Shown: piece after piece, positions 26,542 to 34,364 of the stretch | How positions within the stretch are numbered: position 1 is the stretch's first letter | How the letters are laid out: every line of letters begins with the position of its first letter | Origin: Thiorhodovibrio litoralis | GTDB lineage: Bacteria > Pseudomonadota > Gammaproteobacteria > Chromatiales > Chromatiaceae | Assembly: GCF_033954455.1 (NCBI RefSeq) | Contig: NZ_CP121473.1 | Coordinates: 620,001 to 684,000 of the forward strand | Direction: 5' to 3' | DNA: 64,000 nt | The notes under the pieces: generated by a model | The model's database searches: none | Told to the model about the DNA's origin: nothing | The model's input: only the letters and a program-made list of their open reading frames with translations | Translations under genes and position numbers: made by a program

Positions 26542-28530
26542 TCAGAAACGCGGCGGGCGGGGCGCGGAATCGGCTGGGCGGCGGCTGTCTGCCGGCGGCG
26601 CCATCGGCGAGTGCGGGCTGGTGCTGCGCCGACGCATCTTGTGCGCGCGCGGGTAGTTGGGAACGCCCAGTTGCGGGTCGTGCGGGTTGATCTGGAACAG
26701 TAGGAAGTCCTGGGTGGCGTCCCGAACGCTGCGGAGTTTCGACTCGATACTCATGCGATTGGTGCGAATTGCGATCGGATCGCCTTCGTGAACCTGCTGC
26801 TGCGGTGGTGTCATCAGTCCCCAGCCGAAATCTTCGTCATAGACCAATAACGCGCGCACTGCGTTCTCGCGCGAGGATTCAGACTCTGGGGCGCTTGAAG
26901 GCGAAAGCAGTTCCTTGTCTGCCGGGTTTTCGCTATGGCCTTGGGTGTCGGCGACCGGGCTGTTGGAACTCATGGAGCTGCTGTTGAGCAGCGTGTCCTG
27001 GACCGGCTTGACCGAAACCGGCACCGCAAAGCTGGCCAGCTCGAGCAAGTCGATCTGCAGGGCATGGTTGCTGCGCAGAATGCGCGCAACGCGGCCGAGT
27101 CGCGGGCGTGCGAGGCCCGGCTTGCCGTTGCCGAAGGCGACCAGGCTGCCAACGTTCAAGGCGGTGCTCGACTGCGAGCTCGGGTCCTGAATGCGCCATA
27201 GGCGCGCGCTCTGACGCACTAGCTGCCAGGCGTCGCCATTGGTTCGCAGGTTGCTTGGCTGCTCCAAGGGGTGGCGTCTGGCGCGCGGGACGGTGCTGGG
27301 TGAATGCGAATGCGGGAAGCGCGAGAAGACCTGATGCAGCAGGGCACGAATGGTCGCCATGCCGGCGTTCAGGTACAGCGCCTCGGGCTGCTCCCGCGGC
27401 TGCTCCGGGTAGTGGTCGATGTCGCCATTGTCGATGTCGCGGGCGAGCAGACGGATACTCGGGCGGCGTGACGCCAAGGGCAGCGGCAGCAAGCGCTCGG
27501 GCGAGCGTGTGCCGCCCGGATCGCGACGGAAGAAGACTTGCTGATCGGCGCGAACGGCCATGGCGAGGTTGCTGTAGTCGAATGCGACGACAGCCGTCTT
27601 GCCCTCGGGGGCTTTGGCGCTCGGAGGACCGGCGTGATCGGCATGGATGAAACGTCGTTGAACGCTCTCAGGCTGCCCGGGCTGGGTCTGGATACCTTTG
27701 ATCTGAGCGGGGCTGTCGGGCGTGCCCTGCGCACTGTTCGCACACGAGACGAGCTTGACGGCCTCTGGCACCGAGGCGCAGTAGCGCGCAATGAAGCCCT
27801 GGGTGTTCTTGGCCCAGCTATAGACGTCGAACAGCCCAAGCGCCTGGAGGTTCAGGTAAAGTTGCGAACGGGTGCAGTTGCCATCGACGCCGGTCAGGAA
27901 GTCTGGCGCGGTTTGGGCCTTGAGCGGCTTGTCAGGGATATTCGCGGCCGCCAGGGCAAAAAACACCCGATTCGCGCGCTGCCAGGAAGCTCCGGGAAGC
28001 GGCTGATAGCGCAGACGGTGCAGTTCCGCCTCGCGCCAGGTCCACTCAAGGATGCGCAGTCCGCTTACCTGCAGCAGGGCTCTGTCGGTCGCGTTCTGGC
28101 GCGCGGCATAGGCGTCGGCCAGCGCCAGATGATAGGCGTTGATCAACTCCACGATGCAGCCGTTGAGTTGATCGAGCTTGCTGGCCTGCACCGGGCGTTC
28201 CGGCAAGCCGCGACGGTCGCGGGTCTGCTGGGTGAGCAGCATGTCGGCTTCCGACCACAGATTTTCGCTGATCGCCTCGGCTTCTTCGAGTCGCTGGGCG
28301 GCCGCAATGCGGCTGCGATTGCTGTTCTGCAACTCGCCGAGGATTCCCGGCAGGGAGTCCTGTTCGGGCCGGTCGCCCTTGATCAGCCGCAGCGAGCTGG
28401 CTCGCAGCAGTCGCGGGGCGCGCCATTGGCTGGGTGTTTCAAGGCCCGCGCGCAAGCAGGCGAGCATATCGCGCTCGGCAATGCAGGCCGCATCGGTAGT
28501 CTGGGCTGTAAGCACGACGGCCTCCCGCAA
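26542..28530 (-). CDS. Large protein of unknown function
   Basis: A 662-residue protein that I do not recognise. The first 250 residues are mostly helical and contain SGLRILEWTWREAELHRLRYQPLPGASWQ. The middle has beta-rich stretches (TAVVAFDYSNLAMAVRADQQVFFRR) and the stretch WQLVRQSARLWRIQDPSS-STALNVGSLVAFGN, followed by GRVARILRSNHALQIDLLEL. The end reads RALLVYDEDFGWGLMTPPQQQVHEGDPIAIRTNRMSIESKLRSVRDATQDFLLFQI, and a low-complexity Pro/Arg/Ser tail closes it. No signal peptide or membrane helix is obvious, so it is probably cytoplasmic. The repeated small beta barrels in the second half could be PilZ-like, but the RxxxR motif is not clear, so this is only a suggestion. It is transcribed alone. 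Confidence 0.6.
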   Translation of the reverse strand: MREAVVLTAQTTDAACIAERDMLACLRAGLETPSQWRAPRLLRASSLRLIKGDRPEQDSLPGILGELQNSNRSRIAAAQRLEEAEAISENLWSEADMLLTQQTRDRRGLPERPVQASKLDQLNGCIVELINAYHLALADAYAARQNATDRALLQVSGLRILEWTWREAELHRLRYQPLPGASWQRANRVFFALAAANIPDKPLKAQTAPDFLTGVDGNCTRSQLYLNLQALGLFDVYSWAKNTQGFIARYCASVPEAVKLVSCANSAQGTPDSPAQIKGIQTQPGQPESVQRRFIHADHAGPPSAKAPEGKTAVVAFDYSNLAMAVRADQQVFFRRDPGGTRSPERLLPLPLASRRPSIRLLARDIDNGDIDHYPEQPREQPEALYLNAGMATIRALLHQVFSRFPHSHSPSTVPRARRHPLEQPSNLRTNGDAWQLVRQSARLWRIQDPSSQSSTALNVGSLVAFGNGKPGLARPRLGRVARILRSNHALQIDLLELASFAVPVSVKPVQDTLLNSSSMSSNSPVADTQGHSENPADKELLSPSSAPESESSRENAVRALLVYDEDFGWGLMTPPQQQVHEGDPIAIRTNRMSIESKLRSVRDATQDFLLFQINPHDPQLGVPNYPRAHKMRRRSTSPHSPMAPPADSRRPADSAPRPPRF

Positions 28531-28745
28531 TCATGTTCAAGAAGCATTCTCGGTCCCCGGGCTTGAGAGCAGACTCCGAGGGATGGAGCATGGAAAGCTG
28601 CTCCGGGGACGATGCTTCCAGAGTCTCTTACTGGCGAGTCTAACGTGGTGCTGGGCGCATGCCTGTGATTCGAGTCACAGGTCTTGGGATTTGTCAGAAT
28701 GACGGGCGAGATTCGCGCCTGGCGGGAGGGATGACGGCGGGCTTT

Positions 28746-29126
28746 TCAGTCTTCAAGCTCGATGTAGCGTTCTGCCTGAAAGCGCGGGTTGCAGATGGCG
28801 AGAAAGACCAGCGGCTGGTCGCCGATGTTCTCGATACGCTGCGGGCAGTCGGGCGGGATGAACACCACATCCCCTGGATCAACCTGCGTGGGTTCGAGCT
28901 CGCCGACATGCACGCGGCCCCGGCCCTGCAGGATCAGGTAGCGCTCGACTGTTTGTTCCAGACGATGCCAGCGGGTGGTGACGCCCACATCAACAGTAGC
29001 GCGCGCAATCGACAGCGCCGGGTCATCATCCCGGTTCCAGCTTTCCAGGATGTCGCAGCGCTCGCTGGTGGGATAGGTCTCGGCCTCGTCCGGGCGATGG
29101 ATGATCGGTTGACTGCTGGCGGTCAC
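28746..29126 (-). CDS. Cupin-domain protein
   Basis: A 126-residue single cupin barrel. Motif 1 appears as TTRWHRLEQTVERYLILQGRGRVHVG and motif 2 as VDPGDVVFIPPDCPQRIENIG. The usual metal ligands of motif 1 are partly kept (H, E) while the motif 2 His is replaced (PPDCPQRIENIG), so metal binding is uncertain. Small cupins of this kind are found as sugar or phosphomannose-isomerase-like proteins and as sensors; nothing in the neighbourhood points to a substrate. The gene is on the minus strand, alone, facing away from prfB. Confidence 0.75.
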   Translation of the reverse strand: MTASSQPIIHRPDEAETYPTSERCDILESWNRDDDPALSIARATVDVGVTTRWHRLEQTVERYLILQGRGRVHVGELEPTQVDPGDVVFIPPDCPQRIENIGDQPLVFLAICNPRFQAERYIELED

Positions 29127-29187
29127 GGATGAATGTCTCCCGGGTGCGAATGATTCCTGTTGGCGCGGGCGTTCGGGTCTTGACCCT

Positions 29188-29209
29188 GATCTGAGCCCGA
29201 TCTGAGCCC
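29188..29209. repeat. 11-bp tandem duplication
   Basis: GATCTGAGCCC occurs twice head to tail between the cupin gene and prfB. One of several short tandem duplications in spacers of this window. Confidence 0.7.
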
Positions 29210-29317
29210 GAGGCCCAAGTATAGCGCATCGACGAGCAGGAGATCCTTGCTCGCTCGGTCGGAATCCCGCATGGTTTCGGTATATACTTGACGGCTTTGC
29301 CCGATGCGGAGAAGACC

Positions 29318-30416
29318 ATGCAGGATATCAGCCCGATTCGCGCTCGTCTTGGCGATTTGAGGGGACGCTTGGAGTCCCTCTGGGGGTATCTTTGACTATG
29401 CTGGCAAGGATGAACGCCTAACGGAGGTGATGCGCGAGCTTGAGGAGCCGGATTTGTGGAATGACCCGGAGCGCGCGCAGAAGCTTGGGCGCGAGCGCGC
29501 GATGCTCGAGAACGTGGTCATTGGGCTGCGCGAGTTGCGCGCCGGGCTTGATGACGCCGATGATCTGCTCGCGCTGGCGGTGGCAGAGGAAGACACCGAT
29601 ACCGTCGATGCCGTGGTCGCTGACCTCGACGGCTACGAAGCGCACGTCGCCAAGCTCGAGTTTCAGCGCATGTTCTCGGGGCAAATGGACGCGAGCAACG
29701 CCTTCGTCGATATCCAAGCCGGCTCCGGTGGTACGGAGGCACAGGATTGGGCCGAGATGCTGTTGCGCATGTATTTGCGCTGGTGCGAGGCGCATGAGTT
29801 CAAGACCGAGCTGACGGAATATTCCCCCGGCGAGGTGGCCGGCATCAAGTCGGCCACCATCGCGGTGCAGGGCGACTATGCGTTCGGCTGGTTGCGCACC
29901 GAGACTGGCGTGCATCGGCTGGTGCGCAAGTCGCCGTTCGACTCCGGTAACCGCCGGCATACGTCTTTTGCCGCGGTCTTTGTCGCGCCCGAGGTGGACG
30001 ACTCGGTGGAGATCGACATTAACCCGGCAGATCTGCGCATCGACGTCTACCGTGCCTCTGGCGCTGGCGGTCAGCACGTCAACCGGACCGAATCGGCCGT
30101 GCGCATCACCCACAACCCGACCGGGGTGGTGGTGCAGTGTCAGAATGATCGCTCGCAGCACAAGAACAAAGACCAGGCGATGAAACAGCTCAAAGCAAAG
30201 CTCTATGAGCTGGAAATGAAAAAGCGCAGCGCCGATCAGCAGGCGTTGGAGGAGACCAAGTCCGACATCGGCTGGGGCAGTCAGATTCGCTCCTATGTGC
30301 TTGATCAGTCGCGCATCAAGGACTTGCGCACCAATATCGAGACCGGAAACACCCAGGCGGTGCTCGATGGTGGGCTTGATCCTTTCATCGAAGCCAGCCT
30401 GAAAAGCGGCCTGTAG
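29318..30416 (+). CDS. prfB: Peptide chain release factor 2 (programmed +1 frameshift)
   Basis: The zero frame runs from ATG at 29318 through 25 codons to an in-frame TGA at 29393. A +1 shift at CTT-TGA-C continues into [22 protein letters not shown] and the rest of RF2. The SPF tripeptide that reads stop codons UGA/UAA is present in [12 protein letters not shown], and the GGQ motif for peptidyl-tRNA hydrolysis is in [16 protein letters not shown]. The frameshift lets RF2 level regulate its own synthesis. The gene is followed 50 bases later by lysS, the common prfB-lysS order. Confidence 0.97.
29381..29396 (+). promoter_or_regulatory. prfB +1 programmed frameshift site
   Basis: TGGGGGTATCTTTGAC holds the anti-Shine-Dalgarno-pairing GGGGGT, three bases, then CTT followed by the TGA stop and C. 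It is nearly identical to the classic E. coli signal. Confidence 0.95.
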
Positions 30417-30467
30417 AAGCGAATTGATAGCAAAACCACCAGCAAAAAATTATCCGCAAAACATCCA

Positions 30468-32030
30468 ATGTCCAATCCGACATCGCCCGATATTGACGAA
30501 CATAAGCTTATCGCCCAGCGACGCGAGAAGCTCACGCGCATTCGCGAGCAGGGTGTGGCCTTTCCGAACGACTTTCGCCGCAACGCCATGGCCGGCGAAC
30601 TGCTGGCGGAATACAACAGCAAGAGCGATACAGAGCTCGAGCAGCTTGGCGTGCGCGTGAAGCTGGCCGGTCGGGTCATGAGCCGGCGGGTGATGGGCAA
30701 GGCGAGCTTCGCGCATCTGCAGGACATGTCCGGCAAGATGCAGCTATTCGTGCAGCGCGACCGCGTCGGCGAAGAGGCCTATGCTTGGTTCAAGAAAGAA
30801 CTGGACATCGGCGACATCTGCGGCGCCGAGGGGGTGTTGTTCAAGACCAAGACCGGCGAGCTGTCGGTGAAGGTCGACGGGCTGCACCTGCTGACCAAAT
30901 CCCTGCGCGCGTTGCCGGAGAAGTTCCATGGCCTGGCGGATACCGAGACCCGCTATCGCCAGCGCTATCTCGATCTGATCATGAACGACGCTACCCGCAC
31001 GACCTTTCGCGTGCGCACCGGGGTGGTTCAGTTCATCCGCGAGTATCTCAATGGGTTGGGTTATCTCGAGGTTGAGACGCCCATGATGCAGGCCATTCCC
31101 GGCGGTGCGCTGGCGCGGCCCTTCGTAACCCACCATAACGCGCTCGACATGCAGCTGTTCCTGCGCATTGCGCCAGAGCTCTACCTCAAGCGGCTGGTGG
31201 TCGGCGGTTTCGAGCGCGTCTATGAAATCAACCGGAATTTCCGCAACGAGGGGCTTTCGACCAGGCACAACCCCGAGTTCACCATGCTTGAGTTCTATCA
31301 GGCCTATGCCGACTACCATGACCTGATGGACCTGACCGAAGACCTGCTGCGCCAGCTGGTGCAGCAGGTGCTCGGCGGTACCGAACTGAGCTATCAGGGC
31401 GAGACCTACGACCTGGCCAAGTCCTTCCAGCGCCTGACGGTGCGCGAGTCCATCCTGGCCTTTAATCCGGAGCTTAGCGCGTCCGACCTCGATGAGCTCG
31501 CCGCGGCGCGCGCGCTCGCCGAGCGCTTGGGCATCCCGGTGAAAGACAGCTACGGCCTCGGCAAGGTGCAGATCGAGATCTTCGAGAAGACGGTCGAGTC
31601 GCGGCTGATGGAGCCGACCTTCATCACCGAATATCCGCTTGAGGTCTCGCCGCTCGCGCGTCGCAATGATCAAAACCCCTTCGTCACCGACCGCTTCGAG
31701 TTTTTTGTTGGCGGACGCGAGATCGCCAATGGCTTCTCGGAGCTGAACGATGCCGAGGACCAGGCTGAGCGCTTCCGCCGGCAGGTCGAGGACAAGGATG
31801 CCGGCGATCTGGAAGCCATGCACTTCGATGCCGACTACATCTGCGCGCTCGAGCATGGCATGCCGCCAACGGCAGGGGAGGGCATCGGCATCGACCGTTT
31901 GGTGATGTTGCTGACCGACTCTGCTTCCATTCGCGACGTGCTGCTGTTTCCGCACATGCGGCCCATCGCGACCGCGGCGGAGATGTCGGGCGAGACTTCG
32001 GTTAATGCCGTCCCAGAGAGCCCAGCCTAG
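30468..32030 (+). CDS. lysS: Lysyl-tRNA synthetase (class II)
   Basis: A 520-residue class II enzyme. The N-terminal OB-fold anticodon-binding domain is in residues 60-170 ([26 protein letters not shown]). The catalytic domain has motif 2 [20 protein letters not shown] and motif 3 [29 protein letters not shown]. It charges tRNA-Lys in the cytoplasm. Length and motifs are normal. It follows prfB in the same direction. Confidence 0.97.
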   Translation: MSNPTSPDIDEHKLIAQRREKLTRIREQGVAFPNDFRRNAMAGELLAEYNSKSDTELEQLGVRVKLAGRVMSRRVMGKASFAHLQDMSGKMQLFVQRDRVGEEAYAWFKKELDIGDICGAEGVLFKTKTGELSVKVDGLHLLTKSLRALPEKFHGLADTETRYRQRYLDLIMNDATRTTFRVRTGVVQFIREYLNGLGYLEVETPMMQAIPGGALARPFVTHHNALDMQLFLRIAPELYLKRLVVGGFERVYEINRNFRNEGLSTRHNPEFTMLEFYQAYADYHDLMDLTEDLLRQLVQQVLGGTELSYQGETYDLAKSFQRLTVRESILAFNPELSASDLDELAAARALAERLGIPVKDSYGLGKVQIEIFEKTVESRLMEPTFITEYPLEVSPLARRNDQNPFVTDRFEFFVGGREIANGFSELNDAEDQAERFRRQVEDKDAGDLEAMHFDADYICALEHGMPPTAGEGIGIDRLVMLLTDSASIRDVLLFPHMRPIATAAEMSGETSVNAVPESPA

Positions 32031-32096
32031 CGCCATCTGTCCCAAGGAGTTCGGCTGATGCCTCGAGACCTCGCCGCCGCCCGCTGGTGATCGGCG

Positions 32097-32588
32097 ATGC
32101 AGTCGAGCGTTGATCTCCCCCCATTGCAGCTGCGTCCGGTCTGGTCACGGCAACTGCTGATTTATTGGGCGCTCGTGCATTTTGGTGCCTTGGCGCTGGT
32201 GACGGTTGTGCCGCTGTCCCCGCCGTTGCCCCCACCATTGTCTTGGAGCGTCCGCCTCGGTTTGGTCGCGCTGGTTGGCGGGTCCGCTGCCTTGATCTTC
32301 GCGAACCACTTGTGGCGGCGGATGCACTGGTCGATCATGGAGGCCGTCAGCCACCCGGATGCTTGGGAGTTGGTGCTCGGTAGTGGGGAGACCGTGCATG
32401 CGCGTCTGCTTGGCTCGAGCTTTGTCGGTCAGCGCCTGATGGTGCTGAATTTCGCCCTTGGCCGCTGGCGTCGGCTGTCGCTAACCCTTGCCCCGGACAG
32501 CTTGGATGCCGAGCCAATGCGTCGCTTGCGTGCCGATTTACGTGCTGGTTTGCGCGTCAATGGTCCGCACAGCAAGGTGGATCGCTAA
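32097..32588 (+). CDS. YgfX/CptA-like inner membrane protein
   Basis: A 163-residue protein with two close hydrophobic helices (QLLIYWALVHFGALALVTVV and LGLVALVGGSAALIFA) and a soluble C-terminal domain. The layout and the ending LTLAPDSLDAEPMRRLRADLR resemble E. coli YgfX (LAADSMDEAEWRDLRRIL). YgfX has been described both as a toxin that disturbs cell division proteins and as an assembly partner of the SdhE family; its usual neighbour sdhE/ygfY is not next to it here. The start ATG at 32097 follows directly on the hydrophobic part without a strong ribosome binding site. It lies 66 bases after lysS. The family call is by motif only. Confidence 0.6.
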   Translation: MQSSVDLPPLQLRPVWSRQLLIYWALVHFGALALVTVVPLSPPLPPPLSWSVRLGLVALVGGSAALIFANHLWRRMHWSIMEAVSHPDAWELVLGSGETVHARLLGSSFVGQRLMVLNFALGRWRRLSLTLAPDSLDAEPMRRLRADLRAGLRVNGPHSKVDR

Positions 32589-32595
32589 GGGTGTA

Positions 32596-32625
32596 GGCTT
32601 GGTGAGTGTTGGCTTGGTGAGTGTT
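32596..32625. repeat. 15-bp tandem duplication upstream of galE
   Basis: GGCTTGGTGAGTGTT occurs twice head to tail, followed by a partial third unit (GCCTTGG). It fills most of the spacer before the galE ribosome binding site GGGAGGAG. Confidence 0.8.
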
Positions 32626-32645
32626 GCCTTGGGAGGAGACGCGCT

Positions 32646-33662
32646 ATGAAAATTCTGGTCACCGGCGGTGCCGGTTACATCGGCAGTCACACGCTGGTTG
32701 AGCTACTGGCGGCTGGGCATGAACCTGTGGTGGTGGATAACCTCTGTAACAGCAAGGAAGAAGCGCTTGAGCGGGTGCGCCGTATTAGTGGTCGGGACTT
32801 TGCATTCCATCGCCTAGATTTGCGCGATTTGCCGGCTCTTGAGCAGGTGTTCAAGCAGCATGCATTCGATGCCGTGGTGCATTTTGCCGGCCTGAAAGCG
32901 GTTGGCGAGTCGACCGAACAACCGTTGCTCTACTACGACAACAATGTGATCGGGACGCTGAATCTGTGTCGCGCGATGGATGGTGCCGGCGTGCGGCGGC
33001 TGGTCTTCAGCTCTTCGGCGACCGTCTATGGTGATCCGCAAAGGCTTCCCATCGTCGAGGAGTCCCCGCTTTCGACCACCAATCCTTACGGGCGCACCAA
33101 ATTGATGATCGAGGACATCCTGCGTGATCTGGCTGCCGCCGATGCGCGTTGGCAGGTGACGCTGTTGCGCTATTTCAACCCGGTTGGCGCCCATGCAAGC
33201 GGCCTGATCGGTGAAGACCCGAATGGCATTCCGAATAACCTGATGCCCTATATTGCCAAGGTCGCTATCGGCGAGCTGCCCGAGCTGCGGGTGTTTGGCA
33301 ACGACTACCCGACGGTGGATGGTACAGGCGTGCGTGACTACATCCATGTGGTGGATCTTGCGCTTGGGCATGTGGCCGCGCTGCGGGAGGACGCCGCGAG
33401 CCCCGGGGTGCGGGTGTTTAATCTCGGAACCGGCCAGGGCTATTCTGTGCTTGAGGTGCTCAAGGCCTTTGAGCAGGCCTGCGGACGGGAGCTCAACTAC
33501 CGCATCCACCCGCGCCGCCCAGGCGACGTAGCAAGCTGCTATGCCGACCCCGGCAAGGCCCAGCGTGAGCTGGGATGGCAGGCGCAGCGGGGAATGTCAG
33601 AGATGACCACCGACCACTGGCGCTGGCAGAGTCAAAACCCCCAAGGGTATGTGGCCGGTTAA
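32646..33662 (+). CDS. galE: UDP-glucose 4-epimerase
   Basis: A 338-residue short-chain dehydrogenase-type epimerase. It begins KILVTGGAGYIGSHTLVELL with the NAD-binding GxxGxxG loop, has VHFAGLKAVGEST, FSSSATVYGDP (catalytic Ser/Thr), NPYGRTKLMIED (Y-x3-K pair) and RYFNPVGAHASG, and a normal C-terminus. It interconverts UDP-glucose and UDP-galactose and so supplies galactose for surface polysaccharides. GGGAGGAG lies 6 bases before the ATG. It is the last gene of the prfB-lysS-ygfX-galE run and is followed by a large palindromic repeat that may stop transcription. Confidence 0.96.
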   Translation: MKILVTGGAGYIGSHTLVELLAAGHEPVVVDNLCNSKEEALERVRRISGRDFAFHRLDLRDLPALEQVFKQHAFDAVVHFAGLKAVGESTEQPLLYYDNNVIGTLNLCRAMDGAGVRRLVFSSSATVYGDPQRLPIVEESPLSTTNPYGRTKLMIEDILRDLAAADARWQVTLLRYFNPVGAHASGLIGEDPNGIPNNLMPYIAKVAIGELPELRVFGNDYPTVDGTGVRDYIHVVDLALGHVAALREDAASPGVRVFNLGTGQGYSVLEVLKAFEQACGRELNYRIHPRRPGDVASCYADPGKAQRELGWQAQRGMSEMTTDHWRWQSQNPQGYVAG

Positions 33663-33670
33663 CCCTTGGG

Positions 33671-33776
33671 TGCTGGGGCGGGTAACGAGCGCGGGGGTGT
33701 TGACAGCAGGGATGCTGTCGTCAAGCCCCCAGGGAAGGGTTCACGTCGTCCCCCGCGCTCGTTACCCGGCGCAGCA
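33671..33776. repeat. Nested palindromic intergenic repeat, copy 1
   Basis: Outer arms TGCTGGGGCGGGTAACG and CGTTACCCGGCGCAGCA pair, extending inward through AGCGCGGGGG/CCCCCGCGCT. Inside lies a second hairpin, GACAGCA-GGGA-TGCTGTC, then a loop with GGGTTCACG. The same plan is found at 37109-37214 on the opposite strand. It lies between galE and the DUF2384 gene, whose transcripts converge here, and could act as a bidirectional terminator. Confidence 0.85.
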
Positions 33777-33799
33777 CAGTCCCGCCAGTCTGAACCTTT

Positions 33800-34216
33800 T
33801 CAGGCGGCTTTGGATTCCACCTTGGAACCGGTCAGGTCCCAGGCGAAGGTGCAGTCGAGATGCGACAGCACTGAGATCATGCCGCTTTCTCCGTCTTCAA
33901 CCATCACCGCCACCGGGGCCTTTTTGCCGAACTGCCTGTTGCCGCGCTTCACCCACATGTTGCGCATCTCGGGGTTGCGGGGAAAGTAGGTGTGCAGGGC
34001 TTCTTCAATCCGCAGCAGATAGCTGACCCGACGGTTAACGGTTGGATCATCCGGGAAGGGCTCCTCGTCGCGGAAGCGCGAGATGTTGCGTGCCTTTACG
34101 CTCGCGGGCAGGCGCAGGATGTGCATGATGTCGCTGGCAGCCAGGCCCCATGTCTCAAGCAGGCTCATTGTGCGGCGGGTCATTAGCAGGCGTTCATCGA
34201 GTGTTAGCGTGGTCAT
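33800..34216 (-). CDS. DUF2384/MbcA-ParS-type antitoxin-like protein (orphan)
   Basis: A 138-residue protein. An N-terminal helix-turn-helix-like part (LETWGLAASDIMHILRLP) is followed by RRVSYLLRIEEALHTYFPRNPEMRNMWVKRGNRQFGKKAPVAVMVEDGESGMISVLSHLDC, the pattern of DUF2384 proteins with the toxin-binding motif region. Most relatives are antitoxins paired with RES-domain toxins. Here no toxin gene is next to it: galE is on one side and spoT on the other, with only 148 bases between it and spoT. It may therefore be an orphan regulator or a stand-alone family member. The assignment is by pattern. Confidence 0.65.
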   Translation of the reverse strand: MTTLTLDERLLMTRRTMSLLETWGLAASDIMHILRLPASVKARNISRFRDEEPFPDDPTVNRRVSYLLRIEEALHTYFPRNPEMRNMWVKRGNRQFGKKAPVAVMVEDGESGMISVLSHLDCTFAWDLTGSKVESKAA

Positions 34217-34364
34217 GGTCTCAATCCCGGCGTAATGCGCTTGGTTTTCAATCGATCACCGCGCCAGCCTCGGCTAGCGCACCTTTAACGCCATGATGCG
34301 GGTAAAAAACCTAGTATGCAAGTCGGAATTAGCGCTGGCAGGACAAAGCCGCACGTTGGGGCCG

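Noticed and set aside
30744-32045. 433-codon minus-strand frame within lysS
   Set aside because: Antisense shadow of lysS without family features.
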